Shown piece by piece: positions 46,145-54,890 of a stretch of 64,000 bases of DNA. The stretch is from the NCBI GenBank assembly GCA_963798015.1, contig CAWCSA010000005.1:744001-808000 (forward strand), in the 5' to 3' direction. This DNA comes from Roseiarcus sp963798015 (lineage in GTDB: Bacteria > Pseudomonadota > Alphaproteobacteria > Rhizobiales > Beijerinckiaceae). Made by a program: the position numbers and the translations under genes. Under the pieces are notes generated by a model. It saw only the letters and a program-made list of their open reading frames with translations, searched no databases and was not told the DNA's origin. How positions within the stretch are numbered: the stretch's first letter is position 1; each line of letters starts with the position of its first letter.

Positions 46145-46518
46145 TGATGAGGCTCCGGATCTCAAGGCTGCGGGCAGGTGCTATCGCGTAGCGCGCGGAC
46201 AATCTTCAATTGGTGCTTTAGTCGAACGCTTTCCAGTGCGGCCGAGCGCGACTGTCGCCCACGAGTTAGGAGTGCGTTTTAATTGAAATAGTCGCCGCGA
46301 TCGACGGGGTCGAGCGTGAAGTCGTCGCCGGGCGGGGAATCGTAACGGGCCTGGCGAAAGGCGCGCTCAAATCTGCGTGATCAGTGAGCCGAGCGGCGTT
46401 CATTTCAACTGAAGTTTACAGCTGTTTGCCATTTGCACGCCTGCCATTTAGGGTCAGTGGTTACCAGCCGGCGCTCAATCGAAGAAAACGTAGCGCAGTC
46501 TCGAAAGAGGGGGAGTCC
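46145..46518. other. Divergent intergenic region with a possible gene remnant
   Basis: 374 bp between yghU and the monooxygenase gene. On the minus strand, 46279-46380 is an open frame without a start codon reading RRFERAFRQARYDSPPGDDF... ending in RGDYFN and TAA. Its composition and codon pattern look like the C-terminal end of a lost gene. The rest (46390-46510) is AT-richer and should contain the monooxygenase promoter. Confidence 0.4.
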
Positions 46519-48090
46519 ATGGATCCCATTCTCATTGTCGGCGCCGGTCCGACGGGTCTTGTGCTTGCAATTGAACTCGCTCGCCGCGGCGTGCCGCACG
46601 TTCTGATCGACCAGCGGCCCATGCCGCAGTTGTGGGATCGCGCGGCGGTCATCAAGACGCGGACCCTCGAGATTCTCGCTGCACTCGGGCTTTCGGCGGA
46701 GTTTCTTGCCAGGGGCACGGCCATTCGCGGAACTGACTTCTATTGCGCCGGATCACGGAAGGCGTCGTTTCGGTTTCAGGTTCTTGATACGCCATTCCCG
46801 CTCATGCTGGGATTGTCGGAAGGCGTGACCGAGGAGATCCTGACCAGAGAGCTCGAGCATTTGGGCGGGGGCGTCAAACGCGGGGTCGAATTCGTCGATC
46901 TCACGGCCGACGATAAGGCAATCCAGGTTCGAGTTCGCGAGAATGGCGTCGAGCGCACGATGGAGCCGAGCTGGCTGGTCGGCGCCGACGGACTTCACAG
47001 CAAAGTCCGCGACGCCGTTGGAATCGAGTTTCCCGGACACGATTACGATCGGCAATGGGGCGTGGCCGACATTCGTTTCGCTAACTGGCCGCACGAGCCG
47101 GACCTCGCCGTCGCCATGTTCGATCCGCTGCTGATCCCGGTTCCGATCGGCGGGGATATCTGGCGGGCGTACTTCCGCGCCGATCAGGCCGCCAATGCGC
47201 ATCAAACTCACATCGCGCGCTGTCTGGAAATGCTTGCGCCGGGCACCACGGTTGCGAGTTCCGACGAGGCGCAGCTGTTCCACACCCATTCCCGGGTCGC
47301 GACGCGGTTCCGCTCTGGGCACGTGTTGCTCGCCGGCGACGCGGCGCACGCCTGCAGCCCGATCGAAGGCCATGGGATGAACGGCGGGATTCAAGACGCC
47401 TTCAATCTGGGATGGAAGCTCGCTTTGGTCGCGACCGGCAAGGCGCCGGACGCCCTGCTTGATTCCTACGACGTCGAACGCCGTGCGATTGCAAAAATTG
47501 TCTGCGCCTCGGGCGATGACGCGGAGGCCAACGCCGCGCAGGGCGATCCGGCGGCGATCGACGCGGTCGCGCAGGGTTTGGCGACGGCCGAGGGCCAATA
47601 CAAAGCAGCTTTTGGCGAATCGGAGCTCGGTCTCGGCTACGATGCGAGCCCGATCCTGGGATCCATCGGGGCTGAACCTATCTCTCAGTCCATGACGGCG
47701 ATCGGATACCGGCTTGGAGACGCCGGCCCGCTGACCGGCCCGGGCGGCGCGATCCGCCTGCATGAACTCGTTTCCCATACTGCACACACGTTGTTGGTGA
47801 CGATCGGCGAAGGGGACAGCGCCAAATCGGACGAGGTCGTAAAAATGGCGCGCCATGTCGCCGACCGTTTCGGCCCCCATGTGAAAGCCTTTGTCGTTGC
47901 GCGGAACGCAAATGCGGGCGGATCTCATGACGATTTGCTGATCGACGCGACGGGAACAGCCCATTCGCGGCTCGGCGGCGGCGAGGCGCCATCGCTTTGC
48001 CTCATACGGCCCGACGGCCACCTTGGCCTTCGGCTGACGCCGCCGACGCTTCCGGCGGTCGAGGCCTATTTCGCGCGGATCCTCGCCTAG
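46519..48090 (+). CDS. FAD-dependent aromatic monooxygenase (PheA/TfdB-like)
   Basis: Class A flavoprotein hydroxylase, 523 residues. FAD/NADPH motifs are ILIVGAGPTGLVLAIELARR (dinucleotide fold), WLVGADGLHSKVRDAVG (DG motif), and LLAGDAAHACSPIEGHGMNG (GD motif). The C-terminal thioredoxin-like domain (about 400-523) is typical of the phenol or 3-hydroxyphenylpropionate hydroxylase group. The ATG at 46519 has AGAGGGGGAG upstream. The phenolic substrate is unknown. It is followed 100 bp later by an ArsR-type regulator on the same strand. Confidence 0.88.
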   Translation: MDPILIVGAGPTGLVLAIELARRGVPHVLIDQRPMPQLWDRAAVIKTRTLEILAALGLSAEFLARGTAIRGTDFYCAGSRKASFRFQVLDTPFPLMLGLSEGVTEEILTRELEHLGGGVKRGVEFVDLTADDKAIQVRVRENGVERTMEPSWLVGADGLHSKVRDAVGIEFPGHDYDRQWGVADIRFANWPHEPDLAVAMFDPLLIPVPIGGDIWRAYFRADQAANAHQTHIARCLEMLAPGTTVASSDEAQLFHTHSRVATRFRSGHVLLAGDAAHACSPIEGHGMNGGIQDAFNLGWKLALVATGKAPDALLDSYDVERRAIAKIVCASGDDAEANAAQGDPAAIDAVAQGLATAEGQYKAAFGESELGLGYDASPILGSIGAEPISQSMTAIGYRLGDAGPLTGPGGAIRLHELVSHTAHTLLVTIGEGDSAKSDEVVKMARHVADRFGPHVKAFVVARNANAGGSHDDLLIDATGTAHSRLGGGEAPSLCLIRPDGHLGLRLTPPTLPAVEAYFARILA

Positions 48091-48190
48091 AGCCGCGGCG
48101 TACTCCGAACACAACGCGGCGGCCGAAGGATTGCCGCGGGGCGCACTCAGCCTACGACCAAACTAAAGCGCTTGCTTTCCTATTGCCGCC

Positions 48191-48562
48191 ATGATACTTA
48201 AGTATATGCTTAACTATGAGGCTTCGCTCGATCAGGCCTTCCAGGCTCTCGCCGATCCGACCCGCCGGGCGATCGTCGGACGGCTTGCGCAGGGTCCAGT
48301 CTCAGTCAGCGAGCTCAAGCGCCCGCTCGCTATGTCACTGCCGGCGGTGATGCAGCATCTCGCGGTGCTGGAGACCTCGGGGCTCGTCGTCTCGCAAAAG
48401 TCGGGACGCGTGCGAACCTGCAGCATCAACCCGGCCGCGCTCGCGGAAGCCGAGCGATGGATCACAGAGCGGCGCCTCGAGTGGGAGGGCCGCCTCGATC
48501 GCCTCGGCGAATATCTCAAAACTCTGGAAAGCGAGGACAAGAGCGATGAACAAGATCGATGA
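48191..48562 (+). CDS. ArsR-family transcriptional regulator
   Basis: A 123-residue winged-helix repressor: ALADPTRRAIVGRLAQGPVS, then the recognition helix region SLPAVMQHLAVLETSGLV and wing SQKSGRVRTC. No metal-binding CxC pair is present, so it belongs to the non-metal ArsR group that is routinely paired with AHSA1-domain proteins, as here; the next gene overlaps by 17 bp. An alternative ATG is at 48206. It likely controls its own operon. Confidence 0.9.
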   Translation: MILKYMLNYEASLDQAFQALADPTRRAIVGRLAQGPVSVSELKRPLAMSLPAVMQHLAVLETSGLVVSQKSGRVRTCSINPAALAEAERWITERRLEWEGRLDRLGEYLKTLESEDKSDEQDR

Positions 48563-49499
48563 TACGAGCCGCAAGGTTCAACCCGCCCCTTTGCGCGTTT
48601 CTCGAATCTTCTCGGCGCCGCGCGAAACCGTGTTCAAGGCCTGGAGCTCGGCGGACCACGTCAAAAGATGGTTCTGCCCGAACGGCTATTCGGTTCCCGA
48701 GGCGACGGTCGAGATGCGCGTCGGCGGGCGGTTTGAGGTCTGCATGCGCTCGCCCGAAGGCATGGAGCATTGGACCAAGGGAACGTTCACCGAGGTCGTG
48801 GCTCCGGAGCGCCTGGCGATCGACCACCACTTGATCGACCCATGCGGCGGCGGACCCCTGTTCAGCGCCGTCACGCGGGTCAAGTTCAGCGCCGCCCCTG
48901 GCGGCACGCGGATGGAAGTCGAGCAGACCTATACGGTCTTCGACGCGGCGCAAGTGGAGCCAATGCTCAAGGGCGCTCCCGAAGGCTGGCGCCAGACGCT
49001 CGACAAGCTCGAGGCGGAAATCGCCCGCATTGCGAGCGGCGGTGGCCGATCAGTAGTTCACGACGTCTTCCATCTCGAGCGCATTTACGATGCGACGACT
49101 GAGCAAGTGTACAAGGCGCTGTCAGACGAGGTCGCAAAGAGCCGCTGGTTTTACGGACCCGAAGGGTGGCGGCTGATCGAGCGCACGATGGACTTCCGAG
49201 TTGGCGGCCGCGAGCGGGTGAAGGGCGGCGTCGATGGCGGCGTGACGACGACGTTCGACGCAATCTACCACGATGTCGTTCCACGAGAGAGGATTGTCTA
49301 TACCTACGAGATGCGTATCGACGACCGAAAGATTTCTGTTTCGCTCGCGACGCTCGAGATCGAGTCGGCAGGTGCAGGACGCACGAAGCTCAAGGTTTGC
49401 GAGCAGGGCGCGTTTCTCGACGGCTACGACGATGCGGGCAAGCGAAAACACGGCACTGGCGACCTGCTCGACAAGCTCGGCGCGTCTCTCAGCCATTGA
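48546..49499 (+). CDS. Tandem AHSA1/SRPBCC-domain protein
   Basis: 317 residues containing two START-like hydrophobic-pocket domains. Domain 1 (about 15-155) has VSRIFSAPRETVFKAWSSAD, VKRWFCP and the matching LDKLEAEIAR end. Domain 2 (about 168-317) has LERIYDATTEQVYKALSDEV, KSRWFYGPEGW, MDFRVGGRERVKG and LLDKLGASLSH. Such proteins are usually single domain of about 150 residues and form operons with ArsR regulators; here two have fused. The ligand is unknown. Its start lies inside the regulator gene, which implies coupling. Confidence 0.88.
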   Translation: MNKIDDTSRKVQPAPLRVSRIFSAPRETVFKAWSSADHVKRWFCPNGYSVPEATVEMRVGGRFEVCMRSPEGMEHWTKGTFTEVVAPERLAIDHHLIDPCGGGPLFSAVTRVKFSAAPGGTRMEVEQTYTVFDAAQVEPMLKGAPEGWRQTLDKLEAEIARIASGGGRSVVHDVFHLERIYDATTEQVYKALSDEVAKSRWFYGPEGWRLIERTMDFRVGGRERVKGGVDGGVTTTFDAIYHDVVPRERIVYTYEMRIDDRKISVSLATLEIESAGAGRTKLKVCEQGAFLDGYDDAGKRKHGTGDLLDKLGASLSH

Positions 49500-49818
49500 C
49501 TTGACCGTGGTCGCGGAAAGTCAGCAAGGGAACGAGCAGCATTAGCTGCGTCCTTGGCGCCGCGAAGGGCGCCAAGGACTCCCTCTTGAAGGGAGACGTT
49601 CGCCAAGAAAAAACGACAATTTCTTGTCAGACAGACCAGCGTCTGGTACTATATTTCGGAAATTCCGTCGACGCGCGGCTGGCGCGTCTGGGGGGCAACG
49701 CCGGTTCGGGTTGGGAGGGAAGTGACTCGCTAATCGTGCCTTAAGTCATTGAAATCACGCAAAACGGACTCGTTAGCGCCGTCTTGCGGTTCCTGAGCTG
49801 ACGAACCGAAATTCCTCT
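49500..49818. other. Intergenic region with two consecutive hairpins
   Basis: After the AHSA1 gene, TCCTTGGCGCC-GCGAAG-GGCGCCAAGGA (49551-49578) forms a perfect 11-bp stem. It is followed by CTCCCT-CTTGA-AGGGAG. No T-run follows, so a terminator is only possible. The rest, up to the XRE gene stop, holds no supported gene; around 49610-49680 it is AT-richer (AAGAAAAAACGACAATTTCT). Confidence 0.5.
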
Positions 49819-50106
49819 TCACTCGTCGTTCGACGCGTTGAGGTCGTTCCAGCCGATATATTCTCCCTCGAGGGACTCGTGCAGCCGGACCCCGATGCCT
49901 GCGCCGCCATCCTTGGGGATGAAGACTACGCCGGCGGTCTCGAGCGCAATGCGGAGTTTGTCGACCGCTTGGTTCGCCAGAGGATCGGGCGCGCCAGTCT
50001 CGAACGCATCGATCGTCGACACGGGCACGCCAGCCGTCTCGGCTAGCTTCGCCTGCGACCAGCCAATAAGGGCGCGCGCAGCTCTGACCTGTGCCGCTTC
50101 GACCAT
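49819..50106 (-). CDS. XRE-family helix-turn-helix regulator
   Basis: A 95-residue DNA-binding protein. The helix-turn-helix spans about 5-58: VRAARALIGWSQAKLAETAG, VPVSTIDAFETG, then LRIALETAGVVFIPKDGGAG, the typical end of the short rhizobial XRE family. It starts 10 bp downstream of the radical-SAM gene on the same strand, so the two probably form one transcript. Confidence 0.88.
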   Translation of the reverse strand: MVEAAQVRAARALIGWSQAKLAETAGVPVSTIDAFETGAPDPLANQAVDKLRIALETAGVVFIPKDGGAGIGVRLHESLEGEYIGWNDLNASNDE

Positions 50107-50116
50107 GGCCTTGAGA

Positions 50117-51958
50117 TCATTCCGCCGCTGTCGCGGATATCGCGACGGCGGGGGTGGGCGCTGAATCGCGAATGGTGTCGCCGAGCGCCTTGCGCGCGAG
50201 CGCCGCCTCGCCGCCGGTGGTGGCGTGATAGAGCGACAGCTGTTCGAATTCGTCCGACTTGGGCGCCTCGATGGCGAGGTCGCTATAGGTCCAACGGTTT
50301 GGCGCCTCGAGCGTGGCCTTCAGGACTTTCCGCGTTTTCAGGAAGAAGCTCCCGTATTTCCAAGCCTTGCTGACGATCTCGAATCCGTAGCGCGGATAGA
50401 AGACAAAGCGCGATTCAATCGGCAGGCTGCTGCGCCGGTCGCGACGGTACTTCAGCCGGAAGGCGCCGCCTTCGAGCGGATGGACGCCCTCGTGGTCGAT
50501 CATCAGTTTGAACCAGAGCATGGTGCTCAGGATCTGCTTCGGGCGCCCGTTCTTGATCGTGGCCGCGCGCTTGAGAATCGTGCCGATATGGTCGAGCGTA
50601 TAAAACGCGTTCCATGCAGCCCGATAAGAGTCTTCCCACTCCTGATCGCTCATCTTCGAATGATGCGAGACGCGGTGGTTGAGGTCATACTTGTTGATGT
50701 CGGGGTCCATCCAGACCCCCTTGGCGAGCATCTTCTTGTGGTCTTCCGAGCCTGGCAATGGCGTGAGGAAGAAGAACTCGAGAATGTCGAGCGGCAGTTC
50801 GCGCTTGATGATCTCGATGTCGCGCAGGATCGACTCTTTCGTGTCGGCTGGGAAGCCGAGGATGTAGCCGGCAAATGTGATGGCGCCGTGCGAGCGCCAT
50901 TTTTGCAGCATCACCCGATATTCGGTGATCTTGTTCTGCCGCTTCTTCGCGGTGATGAGATTCTCGGGGTTGATGTTCTCGAGCCCGATAAACACGCGCT
51001 TGACGCCGGCTTGCGTCGCCTTCTCGATGAAGTTCTTGATCTTGTGGCAGAGCGTGTCGACCTGAATGGTGAAGCCGACGTGGATGCCTTCCTTCTTCAG
51101 CTCGATCACGCGGTCGAGCAGAATTTCCCAGTCGCTGTTGCGGGCGAAATTGTCGTCGGTGATGAAAAACCGGTCGATGCCCTGCGCGTAATTGGCGCGG
51201 ATGATCTGTTCGAGATCGTCCGGCGAGCGAAAGCGGCTCTTGCGCCCTTGCACGTTGATGATGGTGCAGAACGAGCACTGATAGGGGCAGCCGCGACCGA
51301 GATCGATGCTGGAATACGTGCCCGACGTGCGCTCGACATGCTTGCGCGGCAGGATCGGCGCCGGCTCGCCAACGAGCGAGGGCAGCTGATCCATGAAATT
51401 GTAAAGCGGCTTTAGCGAGCTGTTCCACGCATCGAGAAGCACTTCATCCAGTCGATGCTCCTCGGATTCGCCGGCGAACATCGAAATGCCGAGCGCCTGC
51501 GCCTCGACGATCTCCGCGGGAAGCTCAGGCAGCATGGCGAGGCAACCCGAAACGTGGAAGCCGCCGAGGCAGACCTGGTAGCCAGCCGCGCGAAACTGAC
51601 GCGCGATATCCACAGCGCGGGGAAATTGGTTCGACTGCACCCCGACGATGCCGATCAGCGCCCGCCCGCCCCGGCGCTTGAGATCGCGGATGATCCGGCT
51701 CGGGAACACCCGGCGATTGGTCTCGTCGTAGGTGTCGACCTCGATCCTGACGCCGGGGCCCAGAACCTCGCGCTTGCTGGCGTCCTCGGCCAGGCTGTTC
51801 ATGCAGGCAAGCGTGTTGGATGGCAGCGCCGAGCGGAACCACTGGATCGGATAGCCGTCGTCGTCGTAATGGGTCGGCTTGACGAGAACGAAGGTAAACA
51901 ACGAATCCGTCGCGCGTGAATCGGGCTTAGCCTCGATGGAACTCGACGACGCCGTCAT
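50117..51958 (-). CDS. B12-binding-domain-type radical SAM protein
   Basis: 613 residues. The N-terminal 170 resemble the cobalamin-binding fold (GIVGVQSNQFPRAVDIARQF, CLGGFHVSG) but lack the DxHxxG cobalamin-ligand motif. The radical-SAM core has CPYQCSFCTI (CxxxCxxC) at about 245-252, FFITDDNFARNSDWEI, FIGLENINPENL and GYILGFPADTKESI. The C-terminal 150 residues are unassigned. Relatives methylate or rearrange lipids and cofactors; the substrate here is unknown. It is followed by an XRE regulator on the same strand. Confidence 0.85.
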   Translation of the reverse strand: MTASSSSIEAKPDSRATDSLFTFVLVKPTHYDDDGYPIQWFRSALPSNTLACMNSLAEDASKREVLGPGVRIEVDTYDETNRRVFPSRIIRDLKRRGGRALIGIVGVQSNQFPRAVDIARQFRAAGYQVCLGGFHVSGCLAMLPELPAEIVEAQALGISMFAGESEEHRLDEVLLDAWNSSLKPLYNFMDQLPSLVGEPAPILPRKHVERTSGTYSSIDLGRGCPYQCSFCTIINVQGRKSRFRSPDDLEQIIRANYAQGIDRFFITDDNFARNSDWEILLDRVIELKKEGIHVGFTIQVDTLCHKIKNFIEKATQAGVKRVFIGLENINPENLITAKKRQNKITEYRVMLQKWRSHGAITFAGYILGFPADTKESILRDIEIIKRELPLDILEFFFLTPLPGSEDHKKMLAKGVWMDPDINKYDLNHRVSHHSKMSDQEWEDSYRAAWNAFYTLDHIGTILKRAATIKNGRPKQILSTMLWFKLMIDHEGVHPLEGGAFRLKYRRDRRSSLPIESRFVFYPRYGFEIVSKAWKYGSFFLKTRKVLKATLEAPNRWTYSDLAIEAPKSDEFEQLSLYHATTGGEAALARKALGDTIRDSAPTPAVAISATAAE

Positions 51959-52064
51959 GTGTTGATTTGCCCCGCGGAAGAATCCCGACCGCTAGCACGG
52001 GCAGCTTATCCGAGCAAATCCCGGTCGTTTGCCGCGCTCGGTTGAGCCCGGTCACATAGGCGCT

Positions 52065-52676
52065 TCACATGGGCGGGATGAGGCCGTCCTTGCCGACCAG
52101 GACGAAGGCGGCGTCGATCGAGCCGTCCTCCTTCTTCGGCCCGCGCGCGATGATTGCCGCCCCAGGCTTGAGGTCCGTCTGCGCGCCAGGCTCGAAGCCG
52201 ACGATCGGCGTCTTCGGGTCGACAACGATGGTCTGCTCGCCGCCTTTGTAGGTCACGGTGAGCTTGGGGCCGGTCGTCGCGTCGACGCGGGCGGATATGT
52301 TGCCGTTGGTCATGGAGCTTTTCGGCCCGAGATCGAAGGGTCGGAAGCCCTCGCCGGTCCCCCGCATCGCTTCGGGAAAGATGTGCACTTCCATGGCCTT
52401 AAGCTCATTTCCATCGCCCGGCAGAGCGGCGACGCCGATGAACGACCCGGGCTTCACATCAGTAAGCGCGGCGGGAACGACGAGGATGAAACGGGTTTTC
52501 GGGCTGAGGTGAATCGTCTGATCCTCGCCCGCGCGGGTGTGGACTTTCAACGCCGAGCCGTCGGCGCTGATCGTCTGGATGGTTGCGCGCGCGGATGCGA
52601 CCGGCGCGTTCTGGGCCAGGGCGGGCGTAACGCCCAGGACGACCGCTGCGGCAAGAGCAATTCTGAACGGCGTCAT
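52065..52676 (-). CDS. Periplasmic protein with repeated beta motif (DUF5666-like), unknown function
   Basis: 203 residues from ATG 52676, with a Sec signal (RIALAAAVVLGVTPALAQN). The mature part contains two similar OB-like segments. One is around RATIQTISADGSALKVHTRA / IHLSPKTRF / DVKPGSFIGVAAL. The other is around TGPKLTVTYKGGEQTIVVDP / DLKPGAAIIARG, which suggests an internal duplication. No catalytic residues are recognisable. A longer open frame upstream is not supported. Confidence 0.72.
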   Translation of the reverse strand: MTPFRIALAAAVVLGVTPALAQNAPVASARATIQTISADGSALKVHTRAGEDQTIHLSPKTRFILVVPAALTDVKPGSFIGVAALPGDGNELKAMEVHIFPEAMRGTGEGFRPFDLGPKSSMTNGNISARVDATTGPKLTVTYKGGEQTIVVDPKTPIVGFEPGAQTDLKPGAAIIARGPKKEDGSIDAAFVLVGKDGLIPPM

Positions 52677-52831
52677 CGCAAATCTCCCAAAGCGCCGGGT
52701 CAGGCGCGGCCAGCCACAGGCGCTAGAGAAACAGGCACTAGAGAATCGGAATGATGTTTCCAAGACGGAATCGGCGTCTGCGGGCCGGTCGAAGTCAAAG
52801 ATGCGTGAGGCGTCGTGTTTCCCCTTCAGCT

Positions 52832-54265
52832 TTAGACTTTGACCTCGTTCCCGTCCTGACTCCAGCGGGTGTGAAAACTGCCTTCCTTGTCGAGGCGGCG
52901 ATAAGTATGCGCGCCGAAATAGTCGCGCAGACCCTGGAGCAGATTCGTTGGGCCTCGCGCGCGTCTCAGCCCGTCGTAATAGGCGAGCGACGAAGAGAAA
53001 GCAGGCGTCGGCACGCCATTGGCGATCGCTAGGCCAAGCACGCGTCGCCAGGCGCCCTCGGTCCTAACAACGCCCTCCCGGAAATAGTCGTCGAGCAGGA
53101 GGTTGGAGAGCTTCGGGTTCCGATCATAGGCTTCCTTGATGCGATCGAGGAAACGCGCCCTGATGATGCATCCGCCGCGCCAGATGGTCGCCATGTCGCC
53201 GAGCTTCAGATCAAACTTGAACTGTTCGGAGGCCACGGACATCTGCTCGAACCCTTGTGCGTAGGCGATGATCTTTGACGCGTAGAGCGCGTCTCTGATG
53301 GCGTCGATCTCCGCTTTTTCGGGCTTGCGAGTCTCTGACTTTGGGTGGGGCGTCTTCTTGTCCAACTCCAAGCGCATTGAGCGGTTGGCGGAGAGGACGC
53401 GGGCGAAAACGGCCTCGGTGATCCCCGTCAGCGGCACGCCAAGCTCAAGCGCGTTCTGCGCCGTCCAGCGGCCCGTGCCCTTCTGCTCGGCTTCATCGAC
53501 GATGACGTCGACTAGCGGCTTGCCGGTGCTTGCGTCTTTCTTGCGCAGGACAGCCGCGGTGATCTCGATCAGGTAGCTGTCGAGGTCGCCCTCTTTCCAG
53601 GTCTGGAAGATGTCCGCCATGGCCGGCGCGTCGAGGCCGTATACGCTCTTCATGAGATCGTAGGCTTCGGCGATGAGCTGCATGTCGGCATATTCGATGC
53701 CGTTGTGCACCATCTTGACGTAATGGCCTGCACCTTGCGGACCGATATAGGTGCAGCATGGCACGCCATCGACCTGGGCCGCCATCTTGGTCAGCATCGG
53801 CGCGACGCGATCCCAGGCTTCGCGATCGCCGCCGGGCATCATGCTCGGACCTTCGAGCGCGCCTTCCTCACCCCCGGAGACGCCCATGCCGACGAAGCGG
53901 ATTTTTTTCTCTTCGCAGGTTTTGTAGCGTCGCGCCGTATCGGTGAACAGCGAATTGCCGCCGTCGATGATGATGTCGCCTTCCTCGAGATGAGGCAGGA
54001 GCTCGTCGATCACCTCGTCAACCGGCTTGCCAGCCTTGACCATGATCAGGATCGGGCGAGGCTTCTTGATGCTGGCGATAAACTCGGGCAGCGCCTTGGC
54101 CGGGAAAAATCGGCCCTCCTTGCCGTGCTCGGCGATCAGCGCATCGGTCCGCTCGTGATTGCGGTTGAAGACGGCGACGCCGAACCCCTTGTGCGCTGCG
54201 TTTCGCGCGAGGTTCGCACCCATGACGGCCAATCCAAGAACGCCAATGTCAGCTTGATCAGCCAT
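52832..54265 (-). CDS. gnd: 6-phosphogluconate dehydrogenase (NADP, decarboxylating)
   Basis: Oxidative pentose-phosphate enzyme forming ribulose 5-phosphate, CO2 and NADPH, 477 residues. Motifs are the dinucleotide site IGVLGLAVMGANLARNAAHK, NRNHERTD (NADP selectivity), the substrate signature IIDGGNS, GMGVSGGEEGALEGPSMMPG, the catalytic Lys/His region GAGHYVKMVHNGIEYADMQL, and the C-terminal RRDYFGAHTYRR-like tail (LRDYFGAHTYRR). The start at ATG 54265 matches family N-termini. Confidence 0.96.
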   Translation of the reverse strand: MADQADIGVLGLAVMGANLARNAAHKGFGVAVFNRNHERTDALIAEHGKEGRFFPAKALPEFIASIKKPRPILIMVKAGKPVDEVIDELLPHLEEGDIIIDGGNSLFTDTARRYKTCEEKKIRFVGMGVSGGEEGALEGPSMMPGGDREAWDRVAPMLTKMAAQVDGVPCCTYIGPQGAGHYVKMVHNGIEYADMQLIAEAYDLMKSVYGLDAPAMADIFQTWKEGDLDSYLIEITAAVLRKKDASTGKPLVDVIVDEAEQKGTGRWTAQNALELGVPLTGITEAVFARVLSANRSMRLELDKKTPHPKSETRKPEKAEIDAIRDALYASKIIAYAQGFEQMSVASEQFKFDLKLGDMATIWRGGCIIRARFLDRIKEAYDRNPKLSNLLLDDYFREGVVRTEGAWRRVLGLAIANGVPTPAFSSSLAYYDGLRRARGPTNLLQGLRDYFGAHTYRRLDKEGSFHTRWSQDGNEVKV

Positions 54266-54452
54266 GGTTTCTCCATGCATTTGGGGACAGGCCGCCCGTC
54301 TTAGTCCTGCGGCGAGGGCCGGGCAAATCCCAGAGCGACATTCTCGCAAGACCCTGCCGAATAACGCGCCACGCGCCAGGTTGGCGCCATGACAGTTGAC
54401 GGAATAGCGCAAAGAAAGCCTTTTGTTGTCGTCAATCTCGGGAGCTATCCCC

Positions 54453-54860
54453 TTGCCGCATGCGCCTGCGGACGCGCTCTGGGTTCGCGTCTACTATGAA
54501 GACACCGACTTTTCCGGCCGTGTCTATCACGCATCTTATTTGCGCTTCATGGAACGTGGCCGCACCGAGTGGCTTCGTCGCCGCGGTTTCACGCATCACG
54601 GTCTTGCCGAAAGTTCAGGCCTCGTGTTCGCCGTACGCTCGCTGAAGATCGACTATCTGGCGCCGGCGACGATGGACGATCTCCTGGAAGTCGAGACCAG
54701 CGCCGCCGCGATTCGGGGTGCGTCGATCACGTTTCAGCAACGTGTTATGCGCGGCGACAAGGCGCTCGTAACGGCCACCGTGTTGGCCGCGTCAATTCGC
54801 AACGATCGCGCGGCGCGAATTCCGGCTGATCTGCGTCGTCGTCTTCAGCCCCCCACTTGA
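54453..54860 (+). CDS. ybgC: YbgC/FadM-type acyl-CoA thioesterase
   Basis: Hotdog-fold thioesterase of 135 residues, with the catalytic Asp in YYEDTDFSGRVYHASYLRFM and the following RGRTEWLRRRG typical of YbgC. I favour TTG 54453, which has GGGAG 8 nt upstream, over TTGs at 54423 and 54426. ybgC usually precedes tolQ in the tol-pal cluster; here it stands alone between gnd and the BKACE cluster. A role in phospholipid-linked acyl-CoA turnover is inferred from homologues. Confidence 0.86.
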   Translation: MPHAPADALWVRVYYEDTDFSGRVYHASYLRFMERGRTEWLRRRGFTHHGLAESSGLVFAVRSLKIDYLAPATMDDLLEVETSAAAIRGASITFQQRVMRGDKALVTATVLAASIRNDRAARIPADLRRRLQPPT

Positions 54861-54890
54861 AGAAAAGCGATCTTCGCGCGGCCCAAGCAA

